From CAZYBC01 sp964645645 (lineage in GTDB: Bacteria; Patescibacteriota; Microgenomatia; UBA1400; PJMF01), in NCBI GenBank assembly GCA_964645645.1, contig CAZYBC010000018.1:1-24606 (forward strand): 24,606 nucleotides of DNA, written 5' to 3'. Both the position numbers and the translations under genes were made by a program. Each line of letters begins with the position of its first letter. The first letter of the stretch is position 1. This document shows, in pieces, positions 1 to 8,514 of this stretch. The notes below the pieces were generated by a model. The model did no database searches, was not told the origin of the DNA, and saw nothing but the letters and a program-made list of their open reading frames with translations.

Positions 1-2
1 AT

Positions 3-3000
3 TACATTACTGATGCTTCCACCTTTACCGCCGCTATCGATGCTTTAGACCAAGCTCTTTATAATGTTTCAGTTGGAACTGGTGGATTGTGGCTGGACGG
101 TGCACCAGGCAATGATTTTATTTACCCTAATTCAACTTATTCTCGTAATGTTTGGATTCCTGATCCAGGAAGATTGGGGGTCGGCTTCCAACCCGATCTA
201 ATGACTAGCGCTCATTCTGCTTTTAATGGTAATGTGGGCATTAATAACTTAGAAGCCTATAGAGCTTTACACATTGATGGTGAACATGATGCCATTATCA
301 GATTATCTGATAGTAATGCTAGCACTGAAACTGAAGTAGTCGGCTACTTAGAATGGTACAGAAATTTAAATGCCAGCCGCGTTGGTTACTTGGGATTCAT
401 GTCTTCTGCAAATAGCACTTTAGATTTAGCTAATAGTATTAGCGATGGCAACCTTAATTTATCTACTGCTGGCAATGGGCACATTTTATTAACCGCTGGA
501 GGAAACGTAGGTATCGGAATAACAAACCCCAGCTCAGCTCTCCAAGTAGACGGTAATATCACTCCAGTTACAACTGATCAAGATTTAGGCACTTCCTCAC
601 TCCGATGGGATCTACTTGCCAATACAATTGATGCTGATAGTACTGTCACACTCACAGGCTTAGGAACTGGCACTGACGACACTGTATTAATATTGAATAG
701 TAGTAACCAAGTAACCACAGATGAAATTGACTCTAGAGTCTGGGGGAGCTCCCTGGTAGATGGTTCAGGCACAGCCAACTATGTAGCAAGATGGACTCCA
801 GATACCAACACTCTAGGGACAGGCATCCTCTATGACAATGGAACAAATATCGGTATCGGCCTTACCACTCCATCTTACCCACTTCATGTTGCTGGCAACG
901 TTGGCATCTCTGATACTTTTGACCTTTACTCTTATGGTTCTCAAACTCTCGGTAACCGCACCTACACTGAAGATAATTACATTACTGATGCTTCCACCTT
1001 TACCGCCGCTATCGATGCTTTAGACCAAGCAGTCTATGACGTTTCAGTGGGTACTGGTGGCTTATGGCTAGATGGTGGAGCTAATGACTACGTTTATCCC
1101 AACTCCACTTACTCTAGCAATGTTTATCTAGATACTGGCAAATTAGGCGTTGGTTATGATCCCTCTACTATTACTGGAGGTGTAGCGGCCTTTAATGGCA
1201 ATGTGGGGATTGGTACTACTACTCCTTTAAATAAACTCGATGTTGTAGGAACAAGCGCCGCTGCTGGAACTATCAAGCTTAATATACAAAATACTACCGC
1301 AACTGGATTCAGTTCTTTATACTTTAAAAATAGCAGTGATGTTGAAGGAGCGAGAATACATTATTTCAATCCTTCTTATGCTGGAGCAACTGCATGGTCA
1401 GCAAATGATCTTGCCATTGCTAATAATACTGGCGATATTAGCTTAGTTGCTGATAATGCTGGTGAAGAAATTAAATTTTTTACTGGCGCTAGCGCTTTAG
1501 CCAACCAAAGAATGGTAATTACTGCTACTGGAAACATCGGTATTGGTACTACCAATCCATATAATAAATTACATATTATGGACAGTGCTGTTACAGGTTC
1601 TGATGCCAATGCAGACGATATTTTAGTACTAGAAAAAAACGGCAACGCCAATTTCAATTTTATCTCATCAACTACAGGAAATAGTGGCTTGTTATTCAGT
1701 GACGATACCCGTGCTAGAGGAATTTTGAGATATTTACACACTACTGATTCTATGGAATTGTGGACAAATGGAGCACAACAAGTTACAATTCTTAGCACTG
1801 GCAACGTCGGTATCGCCACTACTACTCCTACTTCAGTATTAAACATCTACGACCCAGATGAAAGTGTTACCCTTACTAACTTTACTCAAAATGTTAATAA
1901 CGCCGGACTACTTATTACTACCAACTATACAGGAAGTGCTTATACACCTGGTGTTTTTTGGAATAATTCTGATAACAATGCTACTAAACCAAAGGCTGGA
2001 ATCTGGATGTTTGAAGATGGAACCGGGACAGATCTATATTTTGGTACTTCCAATTCTTATGCTACAGGTATCACTAACAATGGTTTGGTTTTAGATCGAG
2101 CTGGTAATGTAGGGATTGGAATCACTAATCCCACTTATGATCTTCAAGTTTATGGAAGTGCCCTAATTGGTGATGACTCAAGTATAGTTGAAATCGCTTC
2201 TGGAGCATGGAACATTAGTGCTACTGGTGACTTTTATGATGACTCTGGTGATCATACTATAACGACGAGTGCTGGAGATATTGTACTTAGCCCTAGTACG
2301 GGTTTTGTGGGCATCGGCACTACAACTCCTGGTTACACTTTATCTATTAATAACTCTACCAGTGGCCAAATTGGTCTATACTATGCTGGCACTGCCAGAG
2401 GAAGAATCTCTGCCGGTGATAATATCTTTGATATTGATCCCTTACCTGATGCTACTGCAATTAGTGAAGTTAGATTCTTTAGAACTACTAACACTACTGG
2501 AGCAAAAGCTGTTAAATTCTTTAGAGGAAATAACTCTACCACTACCGATGCTCAAATTGGGGTTGATGGCTCTATTACCTACTTTAACTCTGGAAACGTT
2601 GGGATACTTACAACTACCCCTAACTCTTACCTCGCAAGTAATACACAAGGCTTAGTTATTGCTGGTACTGGGGGAAGATCTGGAGCACCCCAAGACGGTA
2701 GCGAAAGAGTTTCGATGCTTCGCATGGTAGATACGATATCTGATTATGGTTCTGGTACGGCTACTATTGGTGAAATTCGCTCAGGAATAGCTTTTTATAC
2801 TTCTGAAACTTCAAGCCCTGGAGCTGGTATTTCTGGAGCAATTTATAATGTTAATGAGAATACATATAATACTAATCTTGGATTAGCTTTTTATACACAA
2901 GCTTCTACAGGTAGAGGCGAAAGGCTGAGGATTAATGGTAGTGGTAATATTGGTGTTGGTACCACTAACCCCACCGCTAAATTAGATGTCAGTAATGGTA

Positions 3001-5945
3001 GCTATGGAGGTACCCCACACAGTTATACTGGTCTACTACTTCAGGATGACACTCATGCCATGATCACTGTTGGTACCCCAAATAATGTCAGTGGTTATTT
3101 ATATTTTGCAGATCCTGATTCATCAACTGTAGCGGGCATAGGTTACACCCATTCAAGTAATCATATGTTTTTTAGAATTAATGATGGTGAAAGAATGAGA
3201 ATTGATAGTAATGGCAATGTTGGCATTGGCACTGCTACACCTACAGCCAAACTCGATGTTAATGGTACTACTATACTTAGAGATGACATTTCCCAAACAG
3301 GAGGAGTAAATGCCCTAGGAAATCAAGAAAGCATGGTGCCTAATGCTAGTTTTGAAGCAGGCGTAGGTGGTTCTGCTGATGGTTGGACAGCTGGGACAAG
3401 AAGCAATCAAGCAGGTGGTGGCTATATTAATCATGGTAGCTATGTATTAGCTGTAACAAATCAAACTTCATATAGTGCTTGTTTTCCTATTAGAGTGGGA
3501 CAAACTTACAACGTTTATGCTTCTATATTAAATTCAGGAGGATATACTCACCGACTTGGATTAGTTACCTATGCTACTGAAAGTAATTGTACGGCTAATA
3601 CTAGTGGATCAACTACTTATACAGTTAACCATAACACTACTCATAGTAGCTATACCGTAGAAGGTGGAACCGTTACGGCGTCTGGTTCTCATATTTGGGC
3701 AAGAGCTGTTATTAATGGAACAACAGGAACTGTCTATTTTGATGCTGTCCGCATTGATCCTAGCTCGCTTACCACCGGGATGGACTTAGCTGAAGTTTTC
3801 TTAGCCGATCCAACTGATCTTCCCCAACCTGGTCAATTAGTTTCTGCTTCTACTTCTGCTAATAGTACTGTCGAAAAATCTCAACAATCTTATGATGAAA
3901 AACTTATTGGCATCGTGACTACCAAGCCAGGTATTACTTTAGGCGAGTCTAATTACTCTTCTAATACCGTTAAAGTCGCTCTTGCTGGTCAGGTCCCGGT
4001 TATTGTAACAGCTCAACCAGGCACGATTAATAAAGGTGACTATTTAACTTCTTCCTCTTTACCAGGTATCGCCATGAAAGCTACAGAATCTGGTCCAACG
4101 GTTGCAAAAGCATTAGCTTCTAACGCCCACTGGTCTGAAGCTACTTGTCCGGCAGTTAACTCTATTAACGACATCATCTGGCCTAATGATGATGGCATGA
4201 ATTCTACTCAGCCATGTTTCCGCTTACCTAACAACACCTTTGTTGGTAAACTCATGGTCTTTGTTAATACTTCTTGGCATGATCCTCATTCATTTATTGC
4301 TGATTCTGGTGAAATCAAAATCATTAATGACAATGGTGTCTATCAAGTCACTCAAGCTGATCAGCCAGTTTCTAAAATCTCTGCCTTTACCCAAGCTTTT
4401 ATCGCCAATCTTGAAGCTGGTTTAATCAAAACCCAAGAGCTTATTGCACAATCTTTCCAGGCTACTTCTGCCACGATTGCTCAGCTCGCTACTTCTAGGA
4501 TACAACTTCAACCTGACTCTAACCTGACAATTACAAATGCTGATGATCAGACGCTAGCCTCTTTCAATCAAGATGGTTCTACTTATTTAGCTAATTTGAC
4601 CACAGAAAGTTTACAAACTTCTACAATTAGTACTCAAAATCTTACCGCTACTGGTTCTACTCTTTTAGCAGATCTTACCGCCAATTCTGCTGATATTGCT
4701 TCAATTAGTGCAACAAGTATTAACACTGAAGAATTACACGCTCAACAATTAAATGCTGCGTCTTCTCGCCTTGCTTACTTAGAAGCTCAAATGGCAGAAA
4801 TCGAACAAATTCAAGCTCAAACTGCCCAAATTATGGGTGATGCAACCATCTCTGGCAAATTAACCGTCGCTCAGTTAGAAGCTAACAGCATTACTGTTAA
4901 TGGCGAAAGCAATTTTGGCTTAATTTCTACAGAAGCCAGCTTTAGTGCCAACCAAATCGTTGATTTTGATCAAAAAGTAGCCCAATCCTTTAAACAGCCT
5001 TCACTGTTAGCTACTTTATTAGGTGACAACTATACCGCTGATACTCAAGAATTAATCGCCGCCATTGATAGCGCTGGTTATGATGCTTCTGGCGCCGCCA
5101 GCCTTCGCCAGAATCTTGCTCAGCTAGAATTAACTATCGAAGACGTCGTGATTACTCCATCAGCCGCCTATGTTGACCGATACTTTGAAGTTAATGGCAC
5201 TGGCTATATTGCTGACGCGCTAGGCATCGGCAACTATTTATTAGTAGGAGAAGGCATGAAAATCAGCGCCAACTCTTTAGAAGTACTGGCTTCTGCCACC
5301 AATCCTGTCCCCACTTTATATTTGCAAGCTAGCGGAGTGGGTCAAGTTTCAATTTTAGCGGAAGTAATGACAATCAATGATCAAGGAAAAGTTAATATTA
5401 ATGGCGACCTTAACGTCACTGGCAAAATTGCCAGCAATCAAGTTGAAACTAAAACCTTGGTATCTGAGCTAATTCAAAGCAATCAGATTACTCCAAATAA
5501 TTTTGACCAACCTTTGCAAATTAAAGTCGCTGGCGCCTCTACTGAATCTGGAGAAGTTAAGCGTTCAAGCTTACAAATTATTGATGAATTAGGCATTCCA
5601 GTTGCTACCATTTCTGCTCAAGGTCAAGCTGAATTTGCCGGTGGTTTAGCTTTAGATAGTCAAGATCTTACTAATGATGCTTTAGGTGAATTAGTCGCCA
5701 AAAAGACCACGGGTAAAGCTGTCTTAAAAGCTGGCGAAACTGAATTAATCATTAAATCTGCTTTAATTAGTAATGATAGTCGCATTTATGTTACTCCTTT
5801 AAGCAGTACCAATAATCAAGTCTTGTATGTTAAACACCAGACAGAAGATAAGCTTGCTACCCCAGAAGTTGAAGGTGAATTTAGTGTAGGATTTGACCAA
5901 GAAAGCTTAAAGGATGTGGAGTTTAACTGGTGGATTGTAAACTAA
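3..5945 (+). CDS. Giant tail-fibre-like modular surface protein (5'-truncated by window edge)
   Basis: The frame is open from the first codon of the window, so the start lies upstream; about 1980 residues are visible. No enzyme function is claimed; it is probably a secreted or surface-attached fibre/adhesin. The first 3.3 kb carries about ten copies of a beta-repeat of the form GNVGIGTTTPxxKLDV (near nt 500, 850, 1200, 1530, 1800, 2100, 2305, 2595, 2940 and 3215), as in phage tail fibres and S74-type proteins. At nt 3780-4130 comes a conserved module starting MDLAEVF and containing YDEKLIGIVTTKPG and NKGDYLTSSSLPG, which I recognise from Patescibacterial tail-fibre-like proteins. Nt 4380-4900 is Ala/Gln/Glu-rich and probably coiled coil. 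The C-terminus is a beta-rich module (IYVTPLSSTNNQVLYVK) ending in FNWWIVN, a tail seen in many CPR surface proteins. I see no S74 autoprotease catalytic site, phage genes or sortase motif. The last codons lie in a long inverted repeat. Confidence 0.85.
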   Translation, partial: YITDASTFTAAIDALDQALYNVSVGTGGLWLDGAPGNDFIYPNSTYSRNVWIPDPGRLGVGFQPDLMTSAHSAFNGNVGINNLEAYRALHIDGEHDAIIRLSDSNASTETEVVGYLEWYRNLNASRVGYLGFMSSANSTLDLANSISDGNLNLSTAGNGHILLTAGGNVGIGITNPSSALQVDGNITPVTTDQDLGTSSLRWDLLANTIDADSTVTLTGLGTGTDDTVLILNSSNQVTTDEIDSRVWGSSLVDGSGTANYVARWTPDTNTLGTGILYDNGTNIGIGLTTPSYPLHVAGNVGISDTFDLYSYGSQTLGNRTYTEDNYITDASTFTAAIDALDQAVYDVSVGTGGLWLDGGANDYVYPNSTYSSNVYLDTGKLGVGYDPSTITGGVAAFNGNVGIGTTTPLNKLDVVGTSAAAGTIKLNIQNTTATGFSSLYFKNSSDVEGARIHYFNPSYAGATAWSANDLAIANNTGDISLVADNAGEEIKFFTGASALANQRMVITATGNIGIGTTNPYNKLHIMDSAVTGSDANADDILVLEKNGNANFNFISSTTGNSGLLFSDDTRARGILRYLHTTDSMELWTNGAQQVTILSTGNVGIATTTPTSVLNIYDPDESVTLTNFTQNVNNAGLLITTNYTGSAYTPGVFWNNSDNNATKPKAGIWMFEDGTGTDLYFGTSNSYATGITNNGLVLDRAGNVGIGITNPTYDLQVYGSALIGDDSSIVEIASGAWNISATGDFYDDSGDHTITTSAGDIVLSPSTGFVGIGTTTPGYTLSINNSTSGQIGLYYAGTARGRISAGDNIFDIDPLPDATAISEVRFFRTTNTTGAKAVKFFRGNNSTTTDAQIGVDGSITYFNSGNVGILTTTPNSYLASNTQGLVIAGTGGRSGAPQDGSERVSMLRMVDTISDYGSGTATIGEIRSGIAFYTSETSSPGAGISGAIYNVNENTYNTNLGLAFYTQASTGRGERLRINGSGNIGVGTTNPTAKLDVSNGSYGGTPHSYTGLLLQDDTHAMITVGTPNNVSGYLYFADPDSSTVAGIGYTHSSNHMFFRINDGERMRIDSNGNVGIGTATPTAKLDVNGTTILRDDISQTGGVNALGNQESMVPNASFEAGVGGSADGWTAGTRSNQAGGGYINHGSYVLAVTNQTSYSACFPIRVGQTYNVYASILNSGGYTHRLGLVTYATESNCTANTSGSTTYTVNHNTTHSSYTVEGGTVTASGSHIWARAVINGTTGTVYFDAVRIDPSSLTTGMDLAEVFLADPTDLPQPGQLVSASTSANSTVEKSQQSYDEKLIGIVTTKPGITLGESNYSSNTVKVALAGQVPVIVTAQPGTINKGDYLTSSSLPGIAMKATESGPTVAKALASNAHWSEATCPAVNSINDIIWPNDDGMNSTQPCFRLPNNTFVGKLMVFVNTSWHDPHSFIADSGEIKIINDNGVYQVTQADQPVSKISAFTQAFIANLEAGLIKTQELIAQSFQATSATIAQLATSRIQLQPDSNLTITNADDQTLASFNQDGSTYLANLTTESLQTSTISTQNLTATGSTLLADLTANSADIASISATSINTEELHAQQLNAASSRLAYLEAQMAEIEQIQAQTAQIMGDATISGKLTVAQLEANSITVNGESNFGLISTEASFSANQIVDFDQKVAQSFKQPSLLATLLGDNYTADTQELIAAIDSAGYDASGAASLRQNLAQLELTIEDVVITPSAAYVDRYFEVNGTGYIADALGIGNYLLVGEGMKISANSLEVLASATNPVPTLYLQASGVGQVSILAEVMTINDQGKVNINGDLNVTGKIASNQVETKTLVSELIQSNQITPNNFDQPLQIKVAGASTESGEVKRSSLQIIDELGIPVATISAQGQAEFAGGLALDSQDLTNDALGELVAKKTTGKAVLKAGETELIIKSALISNDSRIYVTPLSSTNNQVLYVKHQTEDKLATPEVEGEFSVGFDQESLKDVEFNWWIVN
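976..1030. repeat. 55-bp exact direct repeat inside the surface gene (other copy 1-55)
   Basis: Positions 976-1030 are identical to positions 1-55, at a spacing of 975 bp (325 codons, in frame). The protein similarity continues beyond the exact match: both copies read ITDASTFTAAIDALDQA, then VSVGTGGLWLDG, then YPNSTYS, and end in AFNGNVGI. This marks a duplicated module of the fibre; the first copy may begin before the window. Confidence 0.9.
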
Positions 5946-6011
5946 TATTAATAATATGTAATTGCCTTGCTGCGCTGCGGAACATTACATATTATTAATA
6001 TTAGTTTACAA
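5935..6011. repeat. 28-bp perfect inverted repeat spanning the surface-gene stop codon
   Basis: The left arm 5935-5962 and right arm 5984-6011 are perfect reverse complements over 28 bp, separated by 21 bp of GC-richer sequence (TGCCTTGCTGCGCTG...). The left arm contains the last codons (Val-Asn) and the TAA of the surface gene. The transcript would form a long, almost all A/U hairpin at its 3' end. There is no T-tract after it, so it is not a classical intrinsic terminator. It could protect the mRNA end, act as a recombination site, or be the edge of the repeat family that follows. Confidence 0.85.
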
Positions 6012-6208
6012 CGTGATTCTTTCTTATTCCCTGCCTTGCTTCGTGGCGGAATATTGCATTCATACTAACTTAGTTTACAACAGGATTTCTCCTTAATTCC
6101 CTGCTTTGCTGCGCAAAGACGTTACATAATTATATATTTAGTTTACAACGTGATCTTTTTTTAATCCCTACCTTGCTTCGCGGCGGAACATTGCAAACAC
6201 ATTACTCT
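5963..6208. repeat. Degenerate tandem repeat of about 68 bp, three units plus a partial one
   Basis: Three units start with TTAGTTTACAAC (at 6001, 6070 and 6138). Each has a T-rich stretch, then ATCCCT/ATTCCCTG, then a GC-rich core such as CCTTGCTTCGCGGCGGAA, then an AT tail. A fourth, partial unit (core and tail only) begins at 5963 inside the inverted-repeat loop. In the middle unit the core is a perfect hairpin, CTTTGC-TGC-GCAAAG. The other three cores keep the left half but have a changed right half. The leading TTAGTTTACAA is the reverse complement of the end of the surface gene. This fills the gene-free stretch 5946-6250; I see no ORF in it. Confidence 0.75.
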
Positions 6209-6258
6209 CAAAAATAACTGTTTTCATAACAGCCAAAAGCATTTTTTACACAATCTGC

Positions 6259-6264
6259 TAGAAT
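6259..6264 (+). promoter_or_regulatory. -10 hexamer TAGAAT for a near-leaderless nucleotidyltransferase mRNA
   Basis: TAGAAT ends 8 nt before the ATG at 6273. No Shine-Dalgarno sequence lies between them and no convincing -35 is visible. Initiation at the usual distance would place the 5' end at or just before the start codon. Confidence 0.5.
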
Positions 6265-6272
6265 AGTTTTAT

Positions 6273-7472
6273 ATGATGAAACAAGCCGTTATTTTAGCCG
6301 CTGGAGAATCTTCCAGATTTACTCCTTACTCTGCTCAAGCTCATAAAAGTGAGACTTTATTAATGGGCAAACCAATCATTTACTGGACTTTAGATTCTCT
6401 TGCAGAAGCAACTTTCGATGAAGTAGTAGTGGTGGTTAATCAAAGTAACCAAACTTTAGCGCAGCTTCTTAAAGCCTATCCTAATAAATTTAAAAAATTC
6501 ACTATCGTGAATCAACACCAAGCCCTAGGGATGGGAGATGCACTTTTATCTGCTCAAGAATATTTAGGAGAAAGATTCGTAGTTTTGCACGCTCACCATG
6601 TAGATGGTGGTCAACTTGGTTCTAAACTATTAGCTCAACAACAAGATGTTGTTGTTTGTGGGCAACCCACCACTCATCCAGAACTCTACGGCATCGTTAC
6701 CATTAAAGATGATTTAGCAACTACTTTAATTGAAAAACCTCAAAGTTCTGTAGAAAATCCTTATCGTATTGTGGGAACTTATGTTATTACCCAAGAAATT
6801 TTAAATTTAATTAAAGATCACCCTACTGAAGAATATGCTTTTGAAAAAATTCTTAATCAGTATATGCAAGATCATCAAGTGGCTGGTTATATTGCAACAG
6901 ATCCTTCTCCTTCACTTAAATATGCTTGGCATCTTTTTGATTTAAGAGATCATCTCTTTAAAAAATTAAAGTTTGAAATTTCTCCAGATGCGCAAATCGC
7001 TTCAACTGCTGTTTTGCATGGAGATGTTCATATTGAACCTGGAGCAATTATTGCCGACTACGCTATTGTAGAAGGTCCTGTTTATATTGGCCCTCAGGCT
7101 GTGGTTGGTTCATTCTGTGTTGCAAGAAAAAACACTGTCCTAGAAGCTGGGGCAGAAATTCAGCGTTATGCGGATGCTAATAACAGCATTCTAATGAGTA
7201 AAGCTCACCTTCATTCTGGCTTTGTCGGAAATTCTATTTTAGGCGAAAATTGTCGAATTGGGGCTGGTTTTATTACAGCAAATCGTAGGCTTGATCGAGC
7301 CACAATCAACTGTTACGTTAAAAACCAAAAAGTTGACACTAAAATGGATCGTTTAGGAGCAATTATTGGCCACAATGTCAAAATTGGGATTAATTCTAAC
7401 ACCATGCCTGGAGTAATCATTAAAAATGATACTATTATTAAACCCAACACCGGTATAGAAAAAAATCTTTAA
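6273..7472 (+). CDS. GlmU/ST0452-like sugar-phosphate nucleotidyltransferase with left-handed beta-helix
   Basis: A 399-residue, two-domain enzyme. Residues 1-230 form a nucleotidyltransferase (Rossmann-like) domain starting with AVILAAGESSRF (the usual LAAGxGxR loop), a lysine in HKSETLLMGKP, and an EKP motif at 154-156. Residues 236-395 form a left-handed beta-helix of hexapeptide repeats; the stretch NSILMSKAHLHSGFVGNSIL to IGAGFITANRR resembles the acetyltransferase half of GlmU and archaeal ST0452. The likely role is activating a sugar-1-phosphate (UDP- or dTDP-sugar) for cell-surface glycans, possibly with N-acetylation. Oddly, where the family has the metal-binding GD after a beta strand (VLNGD-like), this protein reads VLHAHHVDGG (105-113), so the aspartate appears replaced by histidine or displaced. 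ATG at 6273 and 6276 are both possible; I chose 6273 from the -10 spacing. Its stop is 2 bp from the converging pilin gene. Confidence 0.85.
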   Translation: MMKQAVILAAGESSRFTPYSAQAHKSETLLMGKPIIYWTLDSLAEATFDEVVVVVNQSNQTLAQLLKAYPNKFKKFTIVNQHQALGMGDALLSAQEYLGERFVVLHAHHVDGGQLGSKLLAQQQDVVVCGQPTTHPELYGIVTIKDDLATTLIEKPQSSVENPYRIVGTYVITQEILNLIKDHPTEEYAFEKILNQYMQDHQVAGYIATDPSPSLKYAWHLFDLRDHLFKKLKFEISPDAQIASTAVLHGDVHIEPGAIIADYAIVEGPVYIGPQAVVGSFCVARKNTVLEAGAEIQRYADANNSILMSKAHLHSGFVGNSILGENCRIGAGFITANRRLDRATINCYVKNQKVDTKMDRLGAIIGHNVKIGINSNTMPGVIIKNDTIIKPNTGIEKNL

Positions 7473-7474
7473 TT

Positions 7475-7942
7475 TTAATCTTCACAAACTACATAATGCG
7501 TATCTGCATCAAATGAAGATATTAAGCTTAAGTTAGCACTACATTTTTGTTGACTGGTTTGTAAATCTTTATCAGATAAATTTTCTAAATCTATAGACAA
7601 GGCAAATCTCTCTCTATCAGTAGAAACTCCATATTCTATATATTCTGGCACATCTTTCATATAAATTGTTCCGTCAGTGCTAGAAAAATCACCTCCTGGA
7701 GGGAGAAGTGACCCAGCATCAGCTTCTAAAGGATAAGCTTGATTATCGTTGTAATAAAGTCTTAAAGCTTTTTTAAGTTGAATTAAATCATTTTTCTTTT
7801 TCATATCAGCCGCTCGCTCACGTACCCCAACAAGATTCATCAATAATACGCCAGCTAAAACCCCAATAATAGAAATAACCACTAATAATTCAATTAAGGA
7901 AAAACCTTTATTAGAAACTTTCAAAAAATTGTGTTTTTTCAT
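7475..7942 (-). CDS. Type IV pilin-like protein (third gene of pilin operon)
   Basis: The protein starts MKKHNFLKVSNKGFSLIELL and has about 155 residues. It has a prepilin leader cut between G and F by a PilD-type peptidase, Glu at +5 of the mature protein, and one N-terminal hydrophobic helix (LLVVISIIGVLAGVLLMNL). A RAADMKKKNDLIQLKKAL stretch and YYNDNQAYP follow, typical of CPR GspG-like pilins. The small C-terminal domain contains two cysteines (QKCSAN and the terminal VVCED). I preferred the ATG at 7942 to an upstream TTG at 7969 because it leaves a normal leader length. It is the last gene of the three-pilin run, 33 bp after the previous stop. No pilus assembly ATPase, PilC or PilD gene is in the window. 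Confidence 0.85.
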   Translation of the reverse strand: MKKHNFLKVSNKGFSLIELLVVISIIGVLAGVLLMNLVGVRERAADMKKKNDLIQLKKALRLYYNDNQAYPLEADAGSLLPPGGDFSSTDGTIYMKDVPEYIEYGVSTDRERFALSIDLENLSDKDLQTSQQKCSANLSLISSFDADTHYVVCED

Positions 7943-7975
7943 ATTAAAATACTTTTTTATATTACGCAATAAAAA

Positions 7976-8503
7976 TTAGTCAGCAACAATTGTAAATTCA
8001 GTACCTGCATTAACATTAACACTGGTTAAAACATAATTACAACCATCAGTTCCACAAGTAGTTCCACTATAAACACCGGCTTGTTGCTCTCCTCCACTTG
8101 TTAACTTGGCGGCATCAAGATCCAGAGTATTTTCTAAACGAGCAAATAAAGCATACTCATTCTCCGCCAATCTAGTATAAGTATAATTAGTCCCGCGGGG
8201 ATCTTTTGGCATTTTTGCAATATAAATAGTTGAAGAATTATCTGGATCACTAAATACACTTCCACCAGCTGGAAAAACAGCTGTTAAGGGATATTCACCT
8301 TTATCGTTGTAATACATCTCTAAAGCTTTAGCTATTTGGCCTAATTCTGACTTGCGTCTGGCATCACGAGATTTAGCCTGACTAGATCTAAAAGCCCCCA
8401 AACCGACAGTGGTGACTAAACCTAAAATAACAATAACTACTAATAATTCAATTAAGGTAAAACCTTTTTGTAAGTTATGTTTTAACATCAATTTTTTTTG
8501 CAT
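7976..8503 (-). CDS. Type IV pilin-like protein (second gene of pilin operon)
   Basis: A prepilin of about 175 residues. The start MQKKLMLKHNLQKGFTLIEL is chosen because the ATG at 8503 is preceded by AAGGA with 5-nt spacing, 11 bp after the previous gene's stop; an upstream in-frame start would overlap that gene. It has the G|FTLIE cleavage site and a hydrophobic helix (LLVVIVILGLVTTVGLGAF). SRDARRKSELGQIAKALEMYYNDKGEYP follows, a GspG/PilA-like pattern very common in Patescibacteria. The C-terminal part includes a short Cys pair (TTCGTDGCNY) that could form a disulphide loop. It is probably a pilus subunit displayed at the surface. Confidence 0.88.
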   Translation of the reverse strand: MQKKLMLKHNLQKGFTLIELLVVIVILGLVTTVGLGAFRSSQAKSRDARRKSELGQIAKALEMYYNDKGEYPLTAVFPAGGSVFSDPDNSSTIYIAKMPKDPRGTNYTYTRLAENEYALFARLENTLDLDAAKLTSGGEQQAGVYSGTTCGTDGCNYVLTSVNVNAGTEFTIVAD

Positions 8504-8514
8504 AAAAATCCTTA

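Noticed and set aside
1376..1846. Minus-strand open frame of 156 codons inside the surface gene, and other similar frames (e.g. 2269-2655 +, 14567-14872 +, 20859-21137 +)
   Set aside because: They are shadows of well-supported genes on the other strand or in another frame, without start signals or recognisable protein features.
3..5945. Prophage tail fibre
   Set aside because: The repeats and module are phage-like, but no other phage structural, packaging or integrase gene is in the window, and the WWIVN tail points to a cellular surface protein family of CPR bacteria.
5963..6208. CRISPR array or integron attC array
   Set aside because: Units are contiguous and diverged rather than identical repeats with unique spacers; no cas or integrase gene, and the TTACAAC box does not fit the RYYYAAC core of attC sites.
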